NCBI GenBank assembly: GCA_900618425.1 | Contig: UZAN01042915.1 | Span: 20,211 to 35,800, forward strand | Length of the DNA: 15,590 nucleotides | Source: Echinostoma caproni | Lineage: Eukaryota; Platyhelminthes; Trematoda; Plagiorchiida; Echinostomatidae | Direction: 5' to 3' | The notes under the pieces: generated by a model | Database searches by the model: none | Told to the model about the DNA's origin: nothing | Seen by the model: only the letters and a program-made list of their open reading frames with translations | Position numbers and translations under genes: made by a program | In this document: positions 1 through 6,602 of the stretch, piece after piece | Layout: each line of letters starts with the position of its first letter | Numbering within the stretch: the stretch's first letter is position 1

Positions 1-421
1 AGAGATGGTCTGCAAAATGTGCCCTGGCGTGCGGCTGGTTTGTTCGACAAGGCCATTACCCTGAGGTTAGTAGGGAGTTTTCTTCATCCGAAGCAACCGG
101 TAAACGGCATAGAGGATATGTTTTCCGAAAGGAGAACCTTAGTCAGATTGAAGAAATTGTGGGACTCCGAACCATCATATCCATTCGTCTTACGATTTCT
201 CGAGCACATCAGTCTGTGAAAGGGGCACAGCCTCGTACCACTTGGTGAAAAAATCGACCATCACTAGGATTTACCGATTTCCCCTTTTGGTCACCGGAAT
301 TGGTCCCGCAATGAATATGGATTGCAGGGGTACTTTTGGTGCTAGGTTCAGTCATGTGATCCACNNCTAACAGATATCACAGTGCGGGTAAAATCCGGTT
401 ACTTCATGGTGAATTAGCGGT

Positions 422-429
422 CACAGTAT
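422..429 (+). repeat. Left target-site duplication of the SINE-like insertion
   Basis: CACAGTAT matches the right copy CACCAGTAT at 541-549 except for one missing C. On the minus strand both copies encode the Tyr-Trp of the integrase RYWWP-like segment, as expected for a duplicated target within that gene. Confidence 0.6.
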
Positions 430-442
430 TGGTGAGGCCTCG

Positions 443-454
443 TAACTCAGCTGG
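443..454 (+). promoter_or_regulatory. Pol III A box of the tRNA-like head
   Basis: TAACTCAGCTGG matches the A-box consensus TRGCNNARYNGG except for A in place of G at the third position. It sits at tRNA positions 8-19 of the folded head. Confidence 0.6.
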
Positions 455-497
455 TAGAGCGTGGGCTGTGCAAAAGCGTAGGTAGCTTCAATGCAGG

Positions 498-508
498 GGT
501 TCGAATCC
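498..508 (+). promoter_or_regulatory. Pol III B box of the tRNA-like head
   Basis: GGTTCGAATCC is a perfect match to the B-box consensus GGTTCRANTCC and forms the T-loop region. Its spacing from the A box is normal for a tRNA-type internal promoter. Confidence 0.7.
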
Positions 509-540
509 CACGGAGGCTACTGAATTTTTCACAATTTCAA

Positions 541-549
541 CACCAGTAT
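541..549 (+). repeat. Right target-site duplication of the SINE-like insertion
   Basis: CACCAGTAT is the partner of the copy at 422-429. On the minus strand it reads ATACTGGTG, within the Arg-Tyr-Trp that closes the pre-insertion integrase block. Confidence 0.6.
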
Positions 550-1084
550 CTCTATCGCACCGCCGCCTCAGTGTTTCGTCGGTCCGTATGACGAATGTCC
601 AAATAAACATGGCTGACAATATCTGCAACTAATGATCGTAGAACCACTGTCCGCCGTTGCTCTTGGTTCCTAGAGTGAAGTTATAGAGTTCCATTGATGA
701 ACAATATTTTGGATCTCTGGTTCTACACGCTTTTACCAACAACGGATTGACCGCTCCCGGTCAGTTTGGCGTGTCTGACGGTTATGAACAATAGATCAGC
801 TGGATATCGGGATCACTCTGCTGTAGCGAGGACCACTGATGGGTATCTGACTCTGACTGGCAGGCGGTGTCTGTTAGGGTGACATCTGACGGCTCCGAGA
901 CATGACATCAGCGTTACCATGTTGTTTTCCGCGGCGGCACTGGCACGTAAAGTTGTATTATGGAAGTTGTTATTGCTGTCGAGCTTCTTGATCCAAGGGA
1001 TCCTTTAAATTTTGAAGCCATTGGTTTGAGTGGTGATACGTGCGATTGATGAGTGGTCTCCCTAGCGGGTAAGGATGGAATCAA

Positions 1085-1115
1085 ATCAGTGCCAACATTT
1101 CCCGCCGGGTCGTAC
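1085..1115 (-). pseudogene. RPG/NADALSR-type linker between RNase H and integrase
   Basis: In the minus sense, RPGGKCWH is followed after a frame change by TDLIPSL. This resembles the HRPGxxHxNADALSR linker that ends the RNase H region of Ty3/Gypsy polyproteins. It lies between the RNase H and integrase remnants, where it should. It is short and split between frames, so on its own it would not be convincing. Confidence 0.5.
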
Positions 1116-1259
1116 AATAACGTTGTTGACGATTGTCTAGATTAAGACTAGCACAAGCTATTATTTTATTTTATTCCGTAGAAAAAAATAACTACGCAAG
1201 CGGCGCATTAGGTAGTTATTTCATTTCCAGTATGCAGATGTAAACGTCACCGGTCCGCG

Positions 1260-1565
1260 GTGTAAGCGTTACCAAAAGTAGAATGTCGTCAACGAACCAC
1301 TCAATGCGGACAGGTCAATACTGATCTCGGATTAGCTGAGGCGGATCGAAATTGTAATGGGGTAAGTCCGCATGACGTGCGTACCAGCGTTTGGTGGCAT
1401 GCCGCAATGATCAATTATGTAACGTGCAGTAAACATTTAACTCGACTGCAGGCCACAAAACACTTGTTCCAGGCCCGCTTGAATTTATGACAGTACACCC
1501 AATGGTGCGATCACTGGTATCTGCATCCAGAACAAAAGGTCTGGCTGCCGGTGTTGTGTCGGATT
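1260..1565 (-). pseudogene. Ty3/Gypsy RNase H remnant
   Basis: Directly downstream of RT in the sense direction, RPFVLDADTSDRTIGC (about 1,546-1,500) matches the opening of the Gypsy RNase H domain (PFxLxTDASDxxIGAVL), including the first active-site aspartate. Beyond it the similarity is weaker: a SGLEQVF block, a (V)RT followed in another frame by HADL where the RTDHxxL motif belongs, and RIEWFVDD near 1,300 where an ARWxExLxxYDF block is expected. The first block is convincing. The later ones are inferred from order and spacing, and require frameshifts. Confidence 0.75.
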
Positions 1566-1599
1566 ACATGAGAGTCAGGGGATGTTGTGAGAGCTGTTT

Positions 1600-2510
1600 T
1601 TAATCTTTCGCATGCAGTAGCATATTCATCTGTTTACAAAAGGTTTCAGCCTTTCTCCGCTGGAAGGACGGGGGGGGGGGGCAATAGCTACAAGATCTCA
1701 AACATACTTCTTATAGTACGAGACTGGGTCTAGAAAAGAACAAATATCCGCGGCTGGCTTCGACACGGTCATTGCACAGCTCGACCTGCTTCACTGGAGT
1801 CTACCCGTACCCCTTTTGAGGATAACATGTGACCCAGATGTGTCACTTCGTCTTGTCATAAATTACACCTCAAGGTTTTCAACGTGAGACTGACCGCATA
1901 AAGCCGTGTAAGCGCACGCTTTAAGCGGTTCCTTTGTTTTGCGATTGTCGAACCGAATACGTTGATGACATCTAGGTACACAAGGCATACACACGGCACC
2001 AGTCGATTCAGCACCCTTATATGAAACGTTAGAAAGTAGCTGGCGCGTAGTGCTGAACCAATATAAACCGGAAGGAACCACGAAGGCGGTTTGCTCTCTG
2101 TATTGTTGACCAATTTCTGTTTGCCAGTGTCCGGGGTCAGGTCAAGAGTTGCAAAGAACTGAACCCCACTAACAGCGTCAGGCGTGGCGTCAATTCGAAA
2201 AGGAATTCCACTCCGCGATTGTATTCATTCTCCGGTAATCAACGCACAGACGGCGAGATCCGTCTTTCTTTTGGTCAAAACAATGGATGTGACCCAAGGG
2301 GAGGAGGAGGAAGGACGAATAATTTTGTTATTGAGCCCTTCTTCTAACATTCCTTCTAGCTATGCTTGTTAATGGATTGGGACCCGGCAACAGGGTTAAC
2401 AGATAAGATGATGACTTCTGGTATCAATAGAGCACTGTTACCAGTTCGTACGGCCCCGGCTGCGCGATTCACGTAAAAAGCATCAGCATACTCTAAAAGT
2501 AAGGGTAGAA
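1600..2510 (-). pseudogene. Ty3/Gypsy reverse transcriptase, multiply frameshifted
   Basis: This is an RNA-dependent DNA polymerase domain in pieces. From the N-terminus they are: LLLEYADAF (about 2,505-2,475); EGMLEEG and IIRPSSSSPWVTSIVL (2,356-2,275); RRLCVDYRRMN (2,255-2,226, another frame); FFATLDL with the first catalytic aspartate (2,158-2,138, Asp codon 2,141-2,143); PGHWQTE (about 2,132-2,112, shifted); VPSGLYWF in the same shifted frame; APATF in the third frame (about 2,046-2,034); then LVYLDVINVFGST (around 1,981-1,950). SFLDPVSYYKKYV (about 1,740-1,698) is the Gypsy thumb/connection block. Each piece matches a standard Gypsy RT motif at the expected spacing. The second aspartate of the YLDD box is Val (1,967-1,969). 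At least three frame changes occur between 2,260 and 1,980. A 12-G run (C12 in sense) lies just after the YYKKYV block. Confidence 0.9.
1670..1681 (+). repeat. Homopolymer run of 12 G
   Basis: Twelve consecutive G bases lie in the RT pseudogene, where the sense strand would encode a proline-containing stretch (IAxPL in the family). It is either slippage expansion in dead sequence or an assembly artefact. Confidence 0.9.
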
Positions 2511-2764
2511 GTCATGTTCTATTGGCTGGGAGTTGGAGGGCATCAAACCGATTGGGTTGCTTTTGGACAATTGACACGCATCGGTTGGGGAAGATTTCAG
2601 GCCACTCAGGGCTATCTCTGTTGACATTGTTTACATTGGAAAAATTCCCCGTAGTCTTTGACGGGGGCTTGATGGTTATGATCGTGGAGAACGGGTCAAA
2701 AAGACTCTTAGCACGGGAATCTTCGTGCTTTGTCTCGATCTGCACACAGGATTCAATTTCCCCG

Positions 2765-2990
2765 TTGATGTGAACGAAGGTCTCTTATTTTGCGCATAAA
2801 TGTGAGCACCATGTGCGGTCAGGATATCGATTTCTATTATCATGCCTCAGCTTATTGGTGTCACCAAGCTCCAAAGCCACCTCCAACGTATGGGCGACCT
2901 TTTCTTGGGGTTGAATAAGAGCGCCGTTAGCCGTCACAAATGTAAGCTCCTGGGTGGGAATCTGCTTTAAGCCTTTATCAGTTCAGCTTG
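2765..2990 (-). pseudogene. Ty3/Gypsy retropepsin-like protease remnant
   Basis: Two blocks in different minus frames resemble the middle and end of a Ty3/Gypsy aspartic protease. The first (about 2,973-2,858) reads IPTQELTFVTANGALI and continues to a VALELG block. The second (about 2,840-2,790) reads IIEIDILTAHGAHIYAQ, which resembles the (I/L)LGxDFLxAHG block at the protease C-terminus. A frameshift lies between them. The catalytic D-T/S-G triad was not found upstream; position 3,014 is N and the expected area is scrambled. Placement between gag and RT supports the call. Confidence is moderate because only the less invariant motifs remain. Confidence 0.68.
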
Positions 2991-3107
2991 AACAATGAAA
3001 CCCCTCCCTCTCTNAGCTCAGCCACACGTTGACTCCAAATGCAGCTAGAAAGCGTAAAAGGTGAAGGATCAAAACCAAAGGTAAGCAAAAACAACTACAC
3101 CATAACA

Positions 3108-3545
3108 TCACTTGGGAGCATATTTGTCAGTTAACCGGAGGGTTGTACCCACAGCTTTGGTCCGATCTACCGATTCGCTCATGGTACGGACAGTCCTTTT
3201 GGGAAGTGATTGTCCTCCCTCCCAAGCGTGGATTGTAATTGTAGGGACGCTAAAACTGCGACTTTGTTGGGAACCTGTTGACAGGGTACTGCATGTCACC
3301 TATGTCGATTGTACCACTTCGAAGATACTAGCTATATCCACGGCCTCATCCAGAGTCGACGGTGGGCGGTGAATCAGTTGTACACGAGCCTCGAGGCCAT
3401 GGAAGGTCGTGCGAAACCGATGTAGGGTTTGATTTCCAACTTTATCGACCGGATTTCTTTGAAAGGCCCGTAGTGCCAACTCCTACAGCGCTCCAAGACG
3501 GTCTTTTACGGACCAGGACTCCGCTTGCCTTCCCACCAGGAAACA
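3108..3545 (-). pseudogene. gag: Ty3/Gypsy gag (capsid C-terminal part and gag-pol linker), broken
   Basis: In one minus frame the segment reads with only two internal stops (3,483-3,485 and 3,300-3,302). Motifs seen, in order, are ESWSVKDRLGAL, then a stop, ELALRAF, NQTLHRFR, ARVQLIHRPPSTL and DEAVDIASIFEVVQS. The pairing of an ELALRAF-like helix with a (P)xTLDEAVDIA helix is typical of the capsid domain of Ty3/Gypsy gag, which forms the virus-like particle. After the second stop the same frame stays open to 3,108 and ends with RLTDKYAPK, where the gag-pol linker or protease start would be expected. No CCHC zinc knuckle was found in this frame. The capsid N-terminus upstream of about 3,560 was not recognised. 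Confidence 0.8.
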
Positions 3546-3560
3546 TCCGAGGTAGATGCC

Positions 3561-4136
3561 AGCGGGTGTGGCATTAACGAAAAGTCACCTTAATCGGTTT
3601 CATATAGCCGCAGGGTCAGCGTCTAAGGGTAGACGGCAAGAGAGGATCCGCCTGGTTGCATTGTCATATGAATATACAATAATGAATGACTGTAACTAAG
3701 ATGTCGGCTGCAAGCGCATATAATTTCTCATCCACAACTAATAATCGTGCCCCAGAGAAAAGACACTCGTTTGTCGCGGCTGGGCCCGATCGTTAAAAAT
3801 AAGAGGGATAACCATTTCTCGATTATCTTGATCTGAATGAACTGGCTTTGCCAACTGGACGTAGTTCGTCAAAGTTATTCCACAGTTTTGGTAAACGACT
3901 GTCTCAATAAATCTTATTTCCATAACACTCTTTTGGACATGCCCATCAAGGAATGATGTTTCGCAAGGAACTTGTGTCCTGATAATCCGATTCATCCCGT
4001 TTGCCCCACGTTTGCAATTCAGCTACGTATTACACCGCGCAAATATATTTCTGTTGTTTAAATGTTTTTATATCAAATCTATTGGTTGATGTCGGAATGT
4101 ATACTGACTCTGTCTTGAGTAATAAAAGCTGCCTGA
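3561..4136. other. No recognised gene; expected place of gag N-terminus or 5' LTR
   Basis: This lies between the recognised gag and the LINE fragment. A minus-strand ATG-started ORF of 85 codons (3,995-3,738) is in the same orientation as gag and could be an eroded leader or gag N-terminus, but I recognise no motif in it. No LTR ends (TG...CA with a primer-binding site) were identified. Confidence 0.4.
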
Positions 4137-5010
4137 GATGTGGACTACTTTGCGGAAACTCTGTGGCTCAGTCATTGTCCCAAAGTTGAGGTACTAACTC
4201 ATCAGTTCGCTTCTGTAACTGTCTCTAGCTCCCTCCTCCCATCTTTCCCTATCCATGAAGCAATAAACCCTGTTTCACAGGAGGAGGTTCTCTAAGTTTG
4301 AGGAGACTCAAGGACAACAAATATCATGTTCCTGATGGATTATCATCTCATTTGTTAAAAGCTTGCTCCGACCAGCTTGCAACACCCATTGGTGAATTGC
4401 TCAGTACTTGTTGGTCCACCAGAACGATCCCCGATTGCTGGAGGTCAACCCGGATCAGACCAATCCATGAGAAAGGATCGTCAAAGTACCGTGCAATTGC
4501 CTGCACAACTGTGTTGCTGAAGGCTTTTGGAAATGCTTTGCTGCACCGCATGATACCCTATTGTAACTCCCATGATCCTTCACAATTTGCTTATAAAACC
4601 CATCTGTCCACACTTGACGCCGTTGCCCATATTGTTGATTCCATTGCTTCCGTTTTAGACAAAGGTGCAGGTACCGCTAGTTTATCTTTTCTTGATTATG
4701 CAAACGCCTTTGCTTCTCTCGACCGAAGAGTGCTCGTTGAACTTCTTTCTAAGTGTGGTCTCATATCTGAAGTCCCGAATGTTCTAATCACATACTTCTC
4801 CCTTAGGACCCAGTTTAATTCATTTAATGGCACACAGTGGTCTTCTAGCAACATTGATGCTAGTGTATTCAGAGTGTTATTTTCTTTCCTTTCTTATTTC
4901 TATGTATATACAGTTGTGGATATCATATCTTAGCCCCAATTCATCTGGCTTACTTCGTCTGGTGGGATTGTTTTAGTAGGACTATGTCATTTCAGTGATA
5001 AAAAATTGTT
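4137..5010 (+). pseudogene. LINE (CR1/Jockey-like) reverse transcriptase fragment
   Basis: The plus frame from 4,137 reads KVEVLTHQFASV and NPVSQEEVL, then hits a frameshift near 4,290. The next frame stays open from 4,259 to 4,933. It contains SLRRLKDNKYHVPDGL, SSHLLKACSDQLATPIGELL, TIPDCWRSTRIRPIHEKGS, KYRAIACTTVLLKAFGNALL, SQFAYKTHLSTLDAVAHI, SLSFLDYANAFASLDRR and YFSLRTQFNSFNGTQWSS. These are RT motifs 0-4 of non-LTR elements, with the first catalytic Asp in FLDYANAF. Immediately after, the expected GVPQGSVLSP turn is shrunk to SVFRVLFSF and the frame ends at TAG (4,931-4,933). A possible corrupted YADD box lies near 4,975-4,995. No endonuclease domain or 3' tail is seen here. The nearest start codon in frame, TTG at 4,298, is not a real start. 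It is a dead copy with no promoter. Confidence 0.88.
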
Positions 5011-5410
5011 AAATTCAGATTCCATACTCAGAAAATTGCATTTTTGTAAAGTATTCCAATTTTTGAACTTATAATTTCTTATAAAGTACCGTAACTATCA
5101 TAAATTTATGGTATATTTGGACAGCCCTCGTTACGCTATTTCAGTTGCAGTTTGTTTGATAGAGATATCTCATTCCGTTCCGAATATATGGCCAAAGTGG
5201 TCATTTGAATTGTTCAGTACTTGAAGGTGCTTCTGTGGTGATAGCACACAGATAGGATAAATTCTACAAGTGTCGAACATACTGGACGTAAATCTGGTCA
5301 GCAGTTATGCGTATATCGATCAAGCATGGTCGGTTGATGTTCTATTGCAGCCGTTTGATGGGTAGCTTATAAGTTCGGTTCTATTGGAACATCATACTAC
5401 GGAGGTAAAC
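5011..5410. other. No feature recognised
   Basis: AT-rich sequence following the LINE fragment. It may contain unrecognisable RT 3' sequence, but no RT thumb or C-terminal block could be read in any plus frame. Confidence 0.4.
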
Positions 5411-5416
5411 CATGAC

Positions 5417-5857
5417 TCAAGTGTTGATCGTGCATGATTCATTGGTATCAGCGGAGCATGGTCCTTTATGACTCTTCAGGGGGAAACGGACGAAAACACG
5501 CATTGAGATGCATACGCGTACTGGCATGATAAACAGCCAATTTGCATATCGTGAGAATTGGGGCGTGTGACCGAAGCACGTTTCACACTCACCTCCCCCC
5601 GCGCTTCGACGTGAGGTAGAGAAATCGGTGTTGCATGTTGGTCGTCCAGACATAGCTGTGAGGCCTGAACTGTACATGGGACTATCATCGCTGATAAGGT
5701 CAACGAGGTATCTTGAAATGATGTTAAGACATCTGGAAAATAAGCTTCGGACATTCTGAAATGATATCCGGACATTTTGAAATGTTGTTCGGACAACTGG
5801 AATGGTAAAAGTTATAGATCTTTTTCTTGGAAAATCGTTATAAAGGTGGCAATCCAT
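5417..5857 (-). other. Open frame of 146 codons, unrecognised, probably fortuitous
   Basis: This ATG-started minus-strand frame is open for 146 codons, and a second minus frame is open for 106 codons over the same DNA (5,796-5,476). Both pass through the 21-bp minisatellite. Its period is a multiple of three, so an open unit stays open in every copy, which helps explain the length. No domain, signal peptide or membrane segment was recognised. By a rough estimate, one ORF of this size in 15.6 kb is near chance expectation. Confidence 0.15.
5711..5816 (+). repeat. 21-bp minisatellite, about five diverged copies
   Basis: Consecutive units begin at 5,711, 5,732, 5,754, 5,775 and 5,796. The best pair are TTCTGAAATGATATCCGGACA (5,754-5,774) and TTTTGAAATGTTGTTCGGACA (5,775-5,795). 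The second unit is 22 bp, and the outer units are more diverged. The shared core is T-T-G/C-T-GAAATG...CGGACA. Confidence 0.75.
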
Positions 5858-6587
5858 GACAGCTCACGAAGCGGCTATTGGTTCATAGTATGTGATTCAT
5901 TCTCGGCGTAAAATGTAATAATAGGGTATTTCGCACTTTTTCCTTTGCTGACTGACCTAGGATGGTGAGAATTCCAACACTGTCATTTCGTTATATTCTC
6001 AATCTATCGAATCACACCTGATCTGATCAAGCCGTTTTCCACGAACACGCGTACAATCACGAATAGATGCGTGCGTGCATATCAGTGGTCAGTGGTCATG
6101 TCACGTGCCTCTCGGGGTGAAACAAAAGCTCATGTCTGGCTGGAGCTCTTTCGCGCACTGCCGAGGGTTTGAAATGAGAACCATGTGAGGCTGGTCCTAT
6201 CTGAAAAAGATGCATATTTATAAGCTCGGATTTTTGTCGGCTTCAGAGAGAACACGGAAAAGGAATCGGGGCAGGGAGATATGAATCTACCCATTTTAGC
6301 AGAACGATGTAACCAAAAAAGTAAATTAATAAAACGAAGCCGGAAATCATTTGAAATATGATATTTGAGTTCGCGAAGAAACCTTTTGTTATCATTAAGA
6401 CATTTTTGAGAGCATTTATTTTGTTAAGCTACGAGTATAATCAACAAATAAAAGTTGCATTGTCATATTCCGACCAACGGTATGGTCAGAACCTAACTGT
6501 TCGTGAACAATTTACATGTATGCGGATAACATAAAGACCATTTCTTTGTTTTGAGGACTTTGTGGTGATGAAATGATGAAACATAAA
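5858..6587. other. No gene recognised, AT-rich
   Basis: No coding motif or repeat was recognised. The sequence turns strongly AT-rich after about 6,200. Confidence 0.4.
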
Positions 6588-6602
6588 AATCAATCAATCA
6601 AT
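6588..6602 (+). repeat. (AATC)n tract, possible retroposon tail
   Basis: Nearly four AATC units follow a TGATGAAATGATGAAACATAA context. Short tetranucleotide tails of this kind are found at the 3' ends of some non-LTR retroposons. No coding remnant of such an element was recognised upstream, so the tail interpretation is only a possibility. Confidence 0.5.

Larger units (their letters stand above)
430..540 (+). mobile_element. Short tRNA-derived SINE-like insertion, nested in the Gypsy integrase
   Basis: A 111-bp segment with a tRNA-like head (436-519) and a short AT-rich tail (520-540) interrupts the integrase zinc-finger region. The head can be folded. The acceptor arm 436-442 pairs with 512-518 in six of seven positions, including a terminal G-U. 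D-arm bases 446-448 pair with 457-459. A plausible anticodon arm is 463-467 with 475-479, loop GTGCAAA, anticodon GCA if this register is right. The T arm is 495-511 with loop TTCGAAT and only three good pairs. There is no encoded CCA. At 84 nt, the long region between the anticodon and T arms is unusual for a class I tRNA. Flanking duplicated bases (see the TSD entries) show that it arrived by insertion. A true tRNA gene is less likely given the weak T stem and the insertion context. Confidence 0.7.
1..900 (-). pseudogene. Ty3/Gypsy integrase (HHCC zinc finger and DDE core), stops and SINE insertion
   Basis: This would be the integrase that inserts the cDNA into the host chromosome. From the N-terminus: a linker block around SDPDIQLIY (about 822-788); then RRTVVLRSLVADIVSHVY and DIRHTDRRNTEAAVR (about 658-560), with the H-x6-H pair of the HHCC finger (codons 609-611 and 588-590). 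After the SINE insertion comes HHEVTGFYPHCDIC, giving the C-x2-C pair (about 415-375). The core reads GPIPVTKRGNR, VDFFTKWYEAVPL, WFGVP, PQGNGLVEQTSRT. The catalytic triad is visible: Asp at 253-255, Asp at 142-144 and Glu at 43-45. The last spacing, 32 residues, is slightly below the usual 35. In-frame stops follow NR, EKS, EWI, QSD and TPY. NN lies at 365-366. The plus-strand ORF at 19-219 is a shadow. The domain runs off the window at position 1. Confidence 0.92.
1..3560 (-). mobile_element. Decayed Ty3/Gypsy LTR retrotransposon, internal region (gag-PR-RT-RH-INT), truncated by window start
   Basis: Translating the minus strand in all three frames and following motifs across frames gives the canonical Ty3/Gypsy order: gag, protease, reverse transcriptase, RNase H, integrase. 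The order, spacing (about 3.5 kb for gag C-terminus to integrase core) and orientation are all consistent with one element. Every domain carries in-frame stops, and RT and RNase H also need several frame changes, so it cannot encode a functional polyprotein. No LTR was recognised: the 3' LTR would lie before position 1, and the 5' LTR should lie above about 3,600, where I see no clear copy. The G+C content is visibly higher than in the AT-rich part after about 5.9 kb. The clade within Ty3/Gypsy cannot be fixed by eye; the gag style is reminiscent of flatworm elements (inference). Confidence 0.88.

Noticed and set aside
19..219. 66-codon plus-strand open frame
   Set aside because: It is antisense to clear integrase motifs (GVP, PQGNGLVEQTSRT) on the minus strand.
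365..366. NN, and single Ns at 3,014 and 7,505
   Set aside because: Unresolved bases of a draft assembly, not biology.
2184..2773. Plus-strand open frames at 2,184-2,372 and 2,522-2,773
   Set aside because: They are shadows opposite Gypsy RT and the PR-RT spacer. The GGAGGAGGAGGAAGG stretch is simply the serine codons of the IIRPSSSSPW motif read backwards.
3112..3577. Plus-strand open frames of 71-86 codons
   Set aside because: The minus strand carries recognisable gag motifs across the same bases.
5711..5816. CRISPR-like repeat array
   Set aside because: The 21-bp units are directly abutting with no spacers and are diverged; the context is eukaryotic.
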